A DNA stretch of 64,000 nucleotides from Thioclava sp. GXIMD4216 (GCF_037949285.1 NZ_CP149926.1:1157501-1221500); one strand, 5' to 3'. Positions 8,464 to 15,408 are shown, counted from the first letter of the stretch. Numbers and translations are program-made. Notes: a model not told the origin generated them from the sequence alone.

Positions 8464-8540
8464 GCCGCTTTAGCTCAGTTGGTTAGAGCGCTGGATTGTG
8501 GATCCAGAGGTCCCCTGTTCAAGCCAGGGAAGCGGTACCA
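8464..8540 (+). tRNA. tRNA-His (GTG)
   Basis: This is a complete 77-nt cloverleaf with encoded CCA. The acceptor strand GCCGCTT pairs with AAGCGGT (with a G1-U72 wobble), the anticodon arm is CTGGA-TTGTGGA-TCCAG with anticodon GTG at 8498-8500, and the T arm is CCCTG-TTCAAGC-CAGGG. The discriminator is A73 and the base before G1 (T) cannot pair with it, so the usual G-1:C73 histidine identity pair is absent. This is the known divergent tRNA-His type of a large alphaproteobacterial clade. It is the probable integration target of the prophage downstream. Confidence 0.95.
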
Positions 8541-8573
8541 TTTTTCAATGACTTAGCTGAAACGCCGTTCCGA

Positions 8574-8613
8574 GTTGTAACGAGTTGTATCCAACCGTTG
8601 TAACGTTGTAATC
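8574..8613 (+). repeat. four copies of a GTTGTA repeat beside int
   Basis: GTTGTAACG (8574), GTTGTAT (8584), GTTGTAACG (8597) and GTTGTAATC (8605) lie within 40 bases, between tRNA-His and the 3' end of the integrase gene. Short direct repeats in this position are typical of arm-type binding sites for a tyrosine recombinase or its excisionase; that role is inferred. Confidence 0.5.
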
Positions 8614-8622
8614 GGGCCTGAT

Positions 8623-9828
8623 TCACGTGGAACGGCGCAGTTTTACGACCTCGGCCACCGAGTCATTCTTCTCCCGGATATAGCGGTCGGTCGTGCGCAT
8701 ATTGGTGTGGTTCGCCTGGTGCTGCAGCTGGATCGGCGTGGCGCCGTGGCGCTTGGCATCGTTGATCGCACCGGCGCGCGCATCCATCATCTTCAGCTCT
8801 TTCGGCAGGCCTGCCGCCCGTGCCGCCAGCCGGAACATCCGCGCCCAGTGGTGGCGATCGTAAGGCATGCCGTTCTTGTCGATGATCACCGGCCCCACGC
8901 GATCATTGACCGGCGTCTCGTCCAGGCGCGCGCGCAGCTCCGGCACGGCGGTCAGGTCGAAGATCATGGCTTCGCTATCGCTGCGCTCGGTTTTCGAGGG
9001 CGTCTTGCGGATCTGCGTGAGGTCCGCATCGATCATGTCCCATGTCAGCCCGTCCTGCCAGCGCCGCCCGCCGCGCATGATCCCCGTCCGGTCGTCATCG
9101 GTCGGGCGCAGATACTGGCCGCGCACATCAACGGCGCGCAGGGCGAACCACCACTGCATCATGTAGCCGGTGGCAAAGGCGCGATAGCCCAGCTCGTCCG
9201 CCTTCTCGATCACGGCGGCGATCTGTTCCGCCGTGGGGGCGATGGTGCGGGGCTTGGGCGATTTGAAGCGCGTCTTCGAGAGAATCAGGGACAGCTTGGC
9301 CGCGCCCTCGAACTCGATCTGCACCCCGTAATTGACGAAGATCCGCAGGTGCCGGAAGGAGGTGGCGATAAAATGGGTGCTGCGCCCGTTGTCCTTCATC
9401 GCCTTTTCCCAGCGCCTGATCGCGGCGTAATCGGCATCCGTTACCAGCATGTCGCCGATCGCGCCGCGCCAGTAGTTGCCATAGTGGCGATATTGCTCGC
9501 GGGTGTTCTGCTTGACGTCCTGCACGGGCGAGATCTCGTCGTTCAGATAGCGGGCGATCAGGTGGTGGAAGGTGCCGGGCTCGAGGCGCTTCTCGTTCTC
9601 GGCGGTCTCCATCCAGCGCACCATATCGCGCGTCAGCTCGCGTGCGCGGCTGGCGCGTTCCTCGTCGCGGTTATCGCCGATCTGTCCGGGCAGGGCGACA
9701 GGCCCCACAACATAGCCCATCGTCTGGGCGGTCTTTGTGGCCCGCCAGTAGACGCGGCCCTTCGATTTGGCAGTACAGGGGGCGTAGAGCGGGTCTGACC
9801 CGTCCCAGAGCGCATCCTTAAAACGCAT
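8623..9828 (-). CDS. int: tyrosine-type site-specific integrase
   Basis: This encodes 401 residues. The N-terminal part to about residue 200 is an arm/core-binding region containing a SAM-like helical domain (LIARYLNDEISPV onward). The catalytic domain has the first Arg in WWFALRAVDVRG, the Lys region KTPSKTE, a DARAGAINDAKRHG segment in place of the usual HxxR box, and the nucleophile Tyr383 in TDRYIRE. The normal histidine of the HxxR box appears replaced by Asp, as happens in some phage recombinases. It reads toward the tRNA and its start overlaps the xis-like gene by 11 bases, so the two are translationally coupled. It should catalyse integration into and excision from tRNA-His. Confidence 0.9.
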   Translation of the reverse strand: MRFKDALWDGSDPLYAPCTAKSKGRVYWRATKTAQTMGYVVGPVALPGQIGDNRDEERASRARELTRDMVRWMETAENEKRLEPGTFHHLIARYLNDEISPVQDVKQNTREQYRHYGNYWRGAIGDMLVTDADYAAIRRWEKAMKDNGRSTHFIATSFRHLRIFVNYGVQIEFEGAAKLSLILSKTRFKSPKPRTIAPTAEQIAAVIEKADELGYRAFATGYMMQWWFALRAVDVRGQYLRPTDDDRTGIMRGGRRWQDGLTWDMIDADLTQIRKTPSKTERSDSEAMIFDLTAVPELRARLDETPVNDRVGPVIIDKNGMPYDRHHWARMFRLAARAAGLPKELKMMDARAGAINDAKRHGATPIQLQHQANHTNMRTTDRYIREKNDSVAEVVKLRRST

Positions 9829-10126
9829 TCGTTCTTTCCTTCTTACGGTTCTGCGCCTCGGCCTGTGCCGGCGCCACCGTGCCGTCGCTCACGCGGCGGC
9901 GTTTTTCAATCCATGCCATGACATCGGCCTTGATGGTGAGACCGGTCAGCGGGTCTCGTTTCGGGAAGCCCTCGCGGCCCAGCTTCTCGCGGTTGGTCCT
10001 AAACCACGCGATTTTGCGCCCCAGTGTGGAGGCCACCCAAAGGTCGGAGCCATAGGCCGATATGACCGAAAAGGTCGGATCATCATTTTGCGGCTTCAGT
10101 CCGAAGTTATGGTCGTGCTCACCCAT
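9818..10126 (-). CDS. excisionase-like small DNA-binding protein
   Basis: This encodes 102 residues starting at 10126 with AAGGAAGGG upstream; the open frame before it is not conserved-looking. The central part, LWVASTLGRKIAWFRTNREKL then DPLTGLTIKADVMAWIEKRR, fits a MerR/AlpA-like winged helix of the kind found in excisionases, followed by a basic tail. Its end overlaps the integrase start. The pairing with int is the main reason for the functional call; sequence likeness alone is weak. Confidence 0.55.
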   Translation of the reverse strand: MGEHDHNFGLKPQNDDPTFSVISAYGSDLWVASTLGRKIAWFRTNREKLGREGFPKRDPLTGLTIKADVMAWIEKRRRVSDGTVAPAQAEAQNRKKERTNAF

Positions 10127-10241
10127 CGTTCCCTTCCTTTCTCTCGACCCGATTGGCGGGTGCGCTGTCCTCGTGGTGGCCGGTGGCGCGCTGGCGCTCG
10201 GCCTGTTCGTCTTTGGCGTTGGCTTCGGCGGGGGTGAGCAT

Positions 10242-10439
10242 CTATCCCTCGCCCCAATATGAGACGTCACTTTCTGCACAGGCCTCAGGGCCATTGTCGC
10301 GGTAGAGCGGGTCTGCGTGATAGCTCTTTGCAACTTCCTTGCAGTAATCATCAACAGATTGACCATCATCAAAGGTGTCGAAACCTGCGAGGCGCTTGGC
10401 CTCTGCTGTGAACCGACGTGTGAATTCTTCAAGGTCCAT
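10242..10439 (-). CDS. small acidic phage protein
   Basis: This encodes 65 residues starting at an ATG with AAGAGG upstream. It is acidic and probably helical in its first half. I recognise no domain. Its leader lies within the 57-bp sequence that is repeated before the gene ending at 11236. Confidence 0.45.
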   Translation of the reverse strand: MDLEEFTRRFTAEAKRLAGFDTFDDGQSVDDYCKEVAKSYHADPLYRDNGPEACAESDVSYWGEG

Positions 10440-10493
10440 ATCGGCCTCTTTATCTTTGCTGTTCTGAGCGGGGCCGGTGGCCCGCGCTGGGGG
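10437..10493 (-). repeat. 57-bp duplicated leader, copy 1
   Basis: This segment matches 11413-11469 at 54 of 57 positions. On the minus strand it runs into the Shine-Dalgarno and ATG of the 65-codon gene. In one frame it still spells PSAGHRPRSEQQR-stop, the tail of the HTH gene that overlaps copy 2, so it looks like a relic of a larger duplication. Confidence 0.85.
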
Positions 10494-10543
10494 TATGTGG
10501 TCGGGCGCGCATGTCATTCGGCGGTGACCTGTGGGGGCTTGGA

Positions 10544-10714
10544 TTACTTGATGACGATGGCTTCTGCCGGAACGGCGTACGACTTCATGTCGGAGGTGAG
10601 GGGGTAGAAGAAATCGACCTCTCGCACCGGCTGGCCGCTATCAAGCTGGACTGGCATGTCGCCGTTCTGGTCGAGTAGGTCCTCAAGCTGGGAAATCAAT
10701 TCTGTGAGTTGCAT
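10544..10714 (-). CDS. 56-residue phage protein
   Basis: This short gene begins MQLTELISQLEDLLDQNGD and ends ...EAIVIK. The ATG at 10714 is preceded by a strong AGGAGG about 7 bases upstream, the best evidence that it is translated. It has an N-terminal amphipathic helix and no transmembrane segment. The first half, with a predicted helix followed by PVQLDSG, resembles many small phage early proteins of unknown function. Confidence 0.6.
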   Translation of the reverse strand: MQLTELISQLEDLLDQNGDMPVQLDSGQPVREVDFFYPLTSDMKSYAVPAEAIVIK

Positions 10715-10737
10715 TGTGCCTCCTAGGGGTGTCTGGA

Positions 10738-10929
10738 TCAGTCGATCAGGCCGAGCCGATCGGCCAGAGAAAAGGCGAACAAAATCATCCAGATCACCGC
10801 CGCAGGCGAAAAGATCGCAGCCATCAGGGCCTTGTCCTTTGCCACCGCTTCAACTGTAAACGCACAGAGCATCACTATCATTGCAACGGTGCCGATGATA
10901 TCGGCATAGCTTCCGATTGCTTCTTTCAT
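10738..10929 (-). CDS. small membrane protein with two transmembrane helices
   Basis: This encodes 63 residues. Two hydrophobic segments (about residues 10-29, GTVAMIVMLCAFTVEAVA, and 36-55, AAIFSPAAVIWMILFAFSLA) flank a short charged loop AKDKA. The ATG follows GAGGAGG. It could be an early phage membrane factor such as a superinfection-exclusion protein; nothing in the sequence proves that. Confidence 0.6.
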   Translation of the reverse strand: MKEAIGSYADIIGTVAMIVMLCAFTVEAVAKDKALMAAIFSPAAVIWMILFAFSLADRLGLID

Positions 10930-10971
10930 TGGGTAGGTCCTCCTCGGACTGGGAAACGGGTTTTTGAGGTT

Positions 10972-11220
10972 TCAGTAGCTGAAAAGGCCAAGGTCACGGG
11001 CTTCGGCCCATGCCTCTGCGCGGATACGGCGACTCGCCGCGTCAGGTGTTTCTGGCATCGGCGGGTGGTCGGTGAAATGGGTATGATACCCTGGCCAGTC
11101 GCTGTCATTTGGGGTGCCGATCCATGCAGGCTCACCCAGCCATTCGCCAGCAGGGCCGAGCGCCCACCACGTCTTGTTGCCCATGTCTTCATGCCAGCTT
11201 TCGATCGGTCGAGCAGTCAT
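10972..11220 (-). CDS. Trp-rich small phage protein
   Basis: This encodes 82 residues rich in tryptophan and proline (HEDMGNKTWWALGPAGEWLG, DWPGYHTHF). A GAGG Shine-Dalgarno precedes the ATG at 11220. I do not recognise a family. It is part of the leftward early operon with short spacings on both sides. Confidence 0.5.
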   Translation of the reverse strand: MTARPIESWHEDMGNKTWWALGPAGEWLGEPAWIGTPNDSDWPGYHTHFTDHPPMPETPDAASRRIRAEAWAEARDLGLFSY

Positions 11221-11235
11221 AGTTTCCTCTAGGGG

Positions 11236-11415
11236 TTAGCTGGCTTTGGACATTTCGGCGTCTATGCGCCGGTCCAGATCGTCGCCGTTCAGGACGACAT
11301 TTTCCGGCGTTAGACCGGCGAAGACGCCCCCGCTGCGAATGGTGTCCAGGTCACGAGATTTGAGCCACCTGTAGCGGGCGGCATCGCGCTCAGTATCGTT
11401 CAGTTTCTCGGGCAT
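11236..11415 (-). CDS. 59-residue charged phage protein
   Basis: This encodes 59 residues starting at 11415 with AAGGAGG upstream. The segment ERDAARYRWLKSRDLDTIRSG matches the short 'AARYRWLR'-type helix found in many small phage proteins of unknown function. Its leader is the second copy of the 57-bp repeat. Confidence 0.6.
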   Translation of the reverse strand: MPEKLNDTERDAARYRWLKSRDLDTIRSGGVFAGLTPENVVLNGDDLDRRIDAEMSKAS

Positions 11416-11469
11416 ATCGGCCTCCTTATCTCTGCTGTTTTGAGCGGGGCCGGTGGCCCGCGCTGGGGG
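11413..11469 (-). repeat. 57-bp duplicated leader, copy 2
   Basis: This segment matches 10437-10493 with three mismatches. It contains the 3' end of the HTH gene (11426-11692), the intergenic Shine-Dalgarno and the ATG of the 59-codon gene. Confidence 0.85.
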
Positions 11470-11692
11470 GTGGCCGCTTGGGGCGGCGGATCTCGATCTC
11501 CACGCCGAAGCGGGTGGCCAATGCGATCGCGCCATAGCGGTCGCGCGCGCCGAGCTTCCGGGCGATCTGGCGGATGTGCATCTTGATGCAGGGCTCCGAG
11601 AGGTTCAGGCGGTGCGCGGCCTCTTTGTAGGGCAGCGCGATCAGCGGCAGGACACGGCTCTCGGCGGGGGATAGCAGGGTGATCGTGGTCAT
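11426..11692 (-). CDS. LuxR-type helix-turn-helix protein
   Basis: This encodes 88 residues. Residues 5-65 form a GerE/LuxR-type HTH: LLSPAESRVLPLIALPYKEAAHRLNLSE then IKMHIRQIARKLGARDR. The C-terminal 25 residues are basic and proline-rich. There is no receiver or ligand domain, so it is a stand-alone DNA-binding unit. The ATG overlaps the TGA of a 26-codon gene (ATGA), which indicates translational coupling and fixes this start rather than one 12 bases upstream. Confidence 0.7.
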   Translation of the reverse strand: MTTITLLSPAESRVLPLIALPYKEAAHRLNLSEPCIKMHIRQIARKLGARDRYGAIALATRFGVEIEIRRPKRPPPSAGHRPRSKQQR

Positions 11693-11769
11693 CTGAAAGT
11701 CCATTCGTGATAAAAGAGGATTGCGAGGCAGGCGGTGAACGCCGCGCCTGCGATGATGGCGATCAGCAT
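11689..11769 (-). CDS. 26-residue transmembrane peptide
   Basis: This short gene reads MLIAIIAGAAFTACLAILFYHEWTFR. The ATG at 11769 follows AGGAGG by five bases and the stop overlaps the next start. Nearly the whole peptide is one hydrophobic helix with a short charged C-terminus. The spacing and coupling favour real translation; function is unknown. Confidence 0.55.
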   Translation of the reverse strand: MLIAIIAGAAFTACLAILFYHEWTFR

Positions 11770-11900
11770 GTGGCCTCCTGAATGACTGGATCTGCGGGGG
11801 TGCGTCGGACAGCATTGCCCCCGCAGATCATCCGCGCGACCGCCGCGCGAATTCCTGTTCTTCGGGATGCCGCCCCGGCACGGGGGCGGGCACCGGAAGA

Positions 11901-12203
11901 TCAGGCTGTGAGTTGATCACGCAGACGGAAGCCGAGTAGCGGCCAGATCTTCTCACGGGCGTTGCTGCGGGCGATCTTGCGACCGATCTCGGAATTGAAG
12001 TTCTCGGGGCTGGCGCAGGCGCTTTCACCGGTGACCGTGAAGCCGTTCTTTAGCATCAGGCAGCAGACCGTCAGGCAGGATCCGAGGAACACGTGGTATT
12101 CCTCGCCCATGATCTCGGCATCCACGTCATCTGGCGTGATGCGTTTGGCGGTCAGGCCTTTTGCTTTGATTTCGTCCTCGATAGCTGCTTCGTCTTTGCT
12201 CAT
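11901..12203 (-). CDS. N4 gp49 / Sf6 gene 66-like protein
   Basis: This encodes 100 residues. The family pattern is clear in the second half: TVCCLMLKNGFTVTGESACASPENFN, then GRKIARSNAREKIWPLLGFRL. This family is widespread in phages of many types, and its function is unknown. AAAGGA lies 7 bases before the ATG. The 131 bases before the HTH unit (11770-11900) hold no gene. Confidence 0.85.
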   Translation of the reverse strand: MSKDEAAIEDEIKAKGLTAKRITPDDVDAEIMGEEYHVFLGSCLTVCCLMLKNGFTVTGESACASPENFNSEIGRKIARSNAREKIWPLLGFRLRDQLTA

Positions 12204-12215
12204 TTTGGTGTCCTT

Positions 12216-12512
12216 TCAGATGATAATTTCGGTGGGGTCGTGCGCGTCGCGCGGGCGGCGCAGCTCTTCTGCGATCAGCTGGATCATGACCGCCCCGAGG
12301 GCCGCACCCTTCACGCTGCGGCGCGGCTGCTGGGTGAGGATGACCGGCTGGCGCGGCGCGGTTTCGGGGCGGTCGGCCAGCAGGCTGGATTTGCTCTCCC
12401 AAGGGGCGCGCGACAAACTGACCGAGCGGGCGCAGAAATCTGTTTTCCCGAGACCGTCGGGGATGATGACCGCGCGCTTCTCGATCGCGCGCGCCGAAGA
12501 GGTAGAAGGCAT
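12216..12512 (-). CDS. phage protein of unknown function
   Basis: This encodes 98 residues from the ATG at 12512, chosen because AAAGGA lies six bases upstream; an ATG five codons earlier has no such site. The protein is basic, with a Ser/Arg-rich first half and a helical C-terminus (AALGAVMIQLIAEELRRP). I recognise no domain. Confidence 0.5.
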   Translation of the reverse strand: MPSTSSARAIEKRAVIIPDGLGKTDFCARSVSLSRAPWESKSSLLADRPETAPRQPVILTQQPRRSVKGAALGAVMIQLIAEELRRPRDAHDPTEIII

Positions 12513-12682
12513 GGGCTGTCCTTTCATGAAAATCGGCGGAAGCGGCATTTCCCGAAAACAGATCACTGGTGATGCGCCGCTTCCGCCTGTCCGGCGCGCG
12601 TGGGATGCGCCGAATTCCTGAACTTGGGGCAGGGCCTGTCTGGCTCTGGCCGAAGGTCGGGGAGGGTCTGGGTCTGGATCTC

Positions 12683-12713
12683 GGGGCGGCGCGGGGTGAA
12701 TTTGCGCCGCCCC
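12683..12713 (-). terminator. GC-rich stem-loop after DUF2303 gene
   Basis: A perfect 10-bp inverted repeat GGGGCGGCGC/GCGCCGCCCC with an 11-nt loop lies 40 bases beyond the DUF2303 stop. No T run follows on the minus strand, so it may be a processing or Rho-independent-like pause rather than a strong terminator. The surrounding 12513-12752 contains no gene. Confidence 0.4.
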
Positions 12714-12752
12714 ATATCTGGCCCCCGAAACAGGGAGGATGGGGCCGGATGC

Positions 12753-13736
12753 TTAGGCGGCAGTCGGGGCTTCCGGCTTGCCGATGTAGAGGGGCAGATC
12801 GGTGGCTGCCGTGGTCATGGTGAAGGCTTCCTCGACCGCGTTGCGCAGCGCCACTTTCGGGTCATGCATCGAGATGATGAACGCCACGCCTGCGCCTTTC
12901 TTGCGGTAGCGGAAGCGCACGGGGATGCGGTAATGCGGCCCGCCATCGAAAACGGGGATGGCGATGATAAAGAGGTTCGGCACGCTGACCGGATTGCCCT
13001 CGGGGTCGCGGTGTTCGTTCTGGAACTGGATTACCTGTTCGCCCGTATCGCGGTTGAACGAGGTCGAGAGGTTCGACACCTCGTTCACAGTGAACTCGCG
13101 CGACAGCATGTTCAGCCGCTGATAGGTGGCAAAGCGCCCGTTCAGCATGCCCGCCACGGCGATGAAATCGCGCTCCCAATCGTCCTGCGGTGCCCCGTTG
13201 CCCAGCAGGGCGGCGGTGGGGTTCAGCACGTCTTTGGCATGGGCCTCGATAAATTCGCCCATATCGGGGCCGGACAGGTCTTCGCCGTCGATGCTGGTCC
13301 AGTCCTTCCATTCCTGCGACAGCGGGAATTCGTAATGCGCGCGGTGGCGGCCATGACGGGCGCGCGGATCGCGGTCGAGATTGACTTCGGCAGGGCCTGC
13401 GCGGTTGTAATCGATCACGGCGGTCATGCTGGGTGTCTCCGAGATCTCGCCGAAAATCACGCTGTCCTCGTCCTTATGGCGGTTCACCCATGCCTGAAAG
13501 CTGGCCAGATCCAGAATGCGGCTGGTGCCGCGGCGCTGGATCGGGGCGAAGGTCTCGGCGGCGGCAATGATATCCGCCCGCAGGTTCTGAACCCGGCGGC
13601 TCTCGGGCACCGATAGCAAGAACGGCTCGCTCAGATCGGGGGAAATCCCATAATCACCAGGGGGCGCGATGCGGTCGATCTGCAGAAGTTCGGGAAGCTT
13701 GTCGAGGATCGTCTGCGCGATATTCTCTTCGGTCAT
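12753..13736 (-). CDS. DUF2303 (YfdQ-like) phage protein
   Basis: This encodes 327 residues of the YfdQ/DUF2303 family of lambdoid early regions. Family landmarks are RRGTSRILDLASFQAWVNRHKD, VIDYNRAG, HRAHYEFPLSQEWKDW and the C-terminal RFRYRKKGAGVAFIISM beta-strand region. Function is unproven; the family is found beside recombination or early genes. It follows the 125-codon gene with three bases between them, a coupled pair. Confidence 0.85.
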   Translation of the reverse strand: MTEENIAQTILDKLPELLQIDRIAPPGDYGISPDLSEPFLLSVPESRRVQNLRADIIAAAETFAPIQRRGTSRILDLASFQAWVNRHKDEDSVIFGEISETPSMTAVIDYNRAGPAEVNLDRDPRARHGRHRAHYEFPLSQEWKDWTSIDGEDLSGPDMGEFIEAHAKDVLNPTAALLGNGAPQDDWERDFIAVAGMLNGRFATYQRLNMLSREFTVNEVSNLSTSFNRDTGEQVIQFQNEHRDPEGNPVSVPNLFIIAIPVFDGGPHYRIPVRFRYRKKGAGVAFIISMHDPKVALRNAVEEAFTMTTAATDLPLYIGKPEAPTAA

Positions 13737-13739
13737 GGC

Positions 13740-14117
13740 TTAGGCCTCTTTGGGTTGGGAACGGTCGGTGAAGCTGGATGTGGCAAAGGCGCGCTGGCCA
13801 TTGCCTGCATCGCGGATTTCCATGCGGGACTGTGCGGGGTTGTGGGCGGAAATGCCGCCTTCGCCGGTCAGCCAGCCCACGCCCTTGCCTTTGGGCGGCT
13901 TGGGGCCGGTGATCTTGTGATCGAGCTGGCCGAAACGGTCGATCTTCATTTCCAGCGTGATCGCGATCTTGGACTTGGCCCCATTGCCGAAATCCAGCGC
14001 GTGCTGGCGCATCTCGACATTGTTGCCCTCCATTTCTTCGACAAGGCGCTGCAGATACATGCCGTCATCGACCAGCGACAGGATCTGGTCGAGGCCGCGC
14101 AGGGGGCGTTCCGTCAT
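13740..14117 (-). CDS. phage early protein paired with DUF2303
   Basis: This encodes 125 residues. The first half is helical (LDQILSLVDDGMYLQRLVEEMEGNN); the middle forms strands (KSKIAITLEMKIDRFGQLDHKITG) and a PKPPKGKG loop. This small gene regularly precedes DUF2303 in alphaproteobacterial prophages. I infer a shared role with it but cannot name one. Confidence 0.6.
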   Translation of the reverse strand: MTERPLRGLDQILSLVDDGMYLQRLVEEMEGNNVEMRQHALDFGNGAKSKIAITLEMKIDRFGQLDHKITGPKPPKGKGVGWLTGEGGISAHNPAQSRMEIRDAGNGQRAFATSSFTDRSQPKEA

Positions 14118-14209
14118 GGGAATATCCTTCGGGGTTGGAAAAGGCCGGGCGGCGGCGAGCAGCGCACCGCCCGGCAGTTGGGTTGCGAGCAGTCATCAGG
14201 CAACCGATC

Positions 14210-14359
14210 TCAGAAAGCGGGGTGCTCGACCTGCCAATGTGCGTGGGAAATCTGCGCGACGGGGTCGAGGTGGATCATCAGGGCAAGGAGAGCCGCGCCA
14301 ATGCCGACGGCGGCCCAGAGGGGCATCCGTGAGTTGGTGGTTCGTGACATCGTCTGCAT
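14210..14359 (-). CDS. 49-residue single-pass membrane protein
   Basis: This encodes 49 residues starting at 14359 with GGAG seven bases upstream. One transmembrane helix (MPLWAAVGIGAALLALMIH) is followed by a short His-containing tail. It is the first gene after the leftward operator/promoter region and so probably the first early gene expressed on induction. Confidence 0.55.
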   Translation of the reverse strand: MQTMSRTTNSRMPLWAAVGIGAALLALMIHLDPVAQISHAHWQVEHPAF

Positions 14360-14393
14360 TGCGCGGCTCCGTTTCCTTGAACTGCGCTAATGT

Positions 14394-14442
14394 TGCTACA
14401 TTCGCAACTTTTTAGTCAAGCTTATTTTTTGCGAAAAACGCA
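14394..14442 (-). promoter_or_regulatory. two operator-like palindromes, leftward early promoter
   Basis: TGCTACATTCGCA (14394-14406) and TGCGAAAAACGCA (14430-14442) match TGCGA-N3-TCGCA with one mismatch each. They lie 35-85 bases upstream of the first leftward gene in an AT-rich stretch, where a phage repressor would block the early promoter. Confidence 0.55.
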
Positions 14443-14532
14443 AAGTCTTAGATGAGGAAAAGGAAACCCCTTGTTTTTAAAGAGAACTCAGACGTGCCAC
14501 TTATGATTTTGTTTTGTAGATCGCCAGATTAG

Positions 14533-14572
14533 GACGCTAATTCTGACTTTTTCAGATATAGCGTCTTTATTT
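14533..14572 (+). terminator. AT-rich stem-loop with T tract
   Basis: GACGCTAATTCTGA pairs with TCAGATATAGCGTC across a short CTTTT loop, with two mismatches, and is followed by TTTATTT. It reads as a rightward terminator and would insulate the 14614 gene from upstream transcription. Confidence 0.5.
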
Positions 14573-14613
14573 GAGGGGGGCGACTTGTTAAGCTTACGCG
14601 GACAGGAGGCCCT

Positions 14614-14805
14614 ATGCTGCGCTACGAGCTATTACACCTTATGGATAGGTTATCTGAAATGCAGCGGAAAGAGCTGCATTTATTTCTTATTTATCTGCAA
14701 GAAACCGAAGGAACTCTTCTGCCTGCCTCTTCTTTTCGTCAGATAAGGAATCATAGATCTCGAGCAGATGATGGTTGCTCGACGTCAATCGTTGATCGGC
14801 ATTAA
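14614..14805 (+). CDS. 63-residue protein overlapping the repressor gene tail
   Basis: The ATG at 14614 has a strong AGGAGG five bases upstream. The first 30 residues (LLHLMDRLSEMQRKELHLFLIYLQ) mimic the C-terminal helix pattern of the repressor encoded on the other strand (LLEIYDSLSDEKKRQAEEFLRFL). The last 119 bases are antisense to that repressor gene. It may be a small partner of the repressor or an accidental frame with a good ribosome site. Confidence 0.4.
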   Translation: MLRYELLHLMDRLSEMQRKELHLFLIYLQETEGTLLPASSFRQIRNHRSRADDGCSTSIVDRH

Positions 14806-14971
14806 AGAAGGCAACGATCTTTGGCGCTTCTTCCGATTTAACGCGCCGTTTTCCAGATATTATCTTTGAAACGATGTCAGGCGATACGCCAATAGCATCC
14901 GCCAAGCGCGATTGTTCGCCGCGCTCGCCCTTCAGGTGTCGTTTGATCCATTTTGCGTCGATGACTTCCAT
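14687..14971 (-). CDS. XRE-family phage repressor (CI-like)
   Basis: This encodes 94 residues from 14971. Residues about 10-55 are an XRE helix-turn-helix: HLKGERGEQSRLADAIGVSP then DIVSKIISGKRRVKSEEAPK. A short helical tail follows, without a peptidase domain, so it is not a LexA/CI-type self-cleaving repressor. An operator-like palindrome begins three bases upstream of its start codon, consistent with autoregulation. It sits between two divergent arms with Cro-like and early genes, the normal place for the lysogeny repressor. Confidence 0.8.
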   Translation of the reverse strand: MEVIDAKWIKRHLKGERGEQSRLADAIGVSPDIVSKIISGKRRVKSEEAPKIVAFFNADQRLTSSNHHLLEIYDSLSDEKKRQAEEFLRFLADK

Positions 14972-14973
14972 CC

Positions 14974-15054
14974 TGCGATTGTCGCAAATCGTTTCAGGAA
15001 TGAATATCGACGAAATCGCAACTTTTCTGTTGACGAAATCATGCGAAATTCGCA
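14974..15054. promoter_or_regulatory. two operator-like palindromes, repressor/Cro intergenic
   Basis: TGCGATTGTCGCA (14974-14986) and TGCGAAATTCGCA (15042-15054) are 13-bp palindromes of the form TGCGA-N3-TCGCA; a right half-site TCGCA lies at 15016-15020. They flank the divergent promoters of the repressor and the Cro-like gene. Confidence 0.7.
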
Positions 15055-15065
15055 AGTTGCCTGCC

Positions 15066-15311
15066 ATGATGGAACCTGCTCACACAGTAATCAAAATATG
15101 CGGTGGCATCTCGGTGGTCGCCGAGATGGTTTCGCGTAGCGAGGTGCGGGTACGCCGATGGGGGTATCCCAAAGCACGTGGGGGGAGTGACGGAATTATT
15201 CCTGCGGAGCTGCAACAGCTGCTGCTGCGTGAGGCGATTTCTCGCGGCATCCCTTTACGGCCTGAACACTTTTTTCCCGCGTCGCTTTTGCAGGCTGAGC
15301 AAAAGGAGTGA
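15066..15311 (+). CDS. Cro/YdaS-like DNA-binding protein
   Basis: This encodes 81 residues. The pattern VIKICGGISVVAEMVSRSEVRVRRWGYPKARGG then IPAELQQLLLREAISRGIPL is the small HTH protein found opposite the repressor in many Rhodobacterales prophages. It probably acts as the Cro-like switch. Two adjacent ATGs (15066, 15069) are possible starts; the Shine-Dalgarno is weak, which could mean low or leaderless translation. Confidence 0.7.
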   Translation: MMEPAHTVIKICGGISVVAEMVSRSEVRVRRWGYPKARGGSDGIIPAELQQLLLREAISRGIPLRPEHFFPASLLQAEQKE

Positions 15312-15408
15312 TTGGTTTGGGAGGATGTTTCGAACTGGGCTGTCATGCGACTTTTATCGGCTTCCTGCTGCCTCACGGGCAAGGAAAACCGCTTTCCGAG
15401 GTAAACCA

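Noticed and set aside
12600..13616. 338-codon plus-strand frame opposite DUF2303
   Set aside because: Shadow of the DUF2303 gene, unlikely composition.
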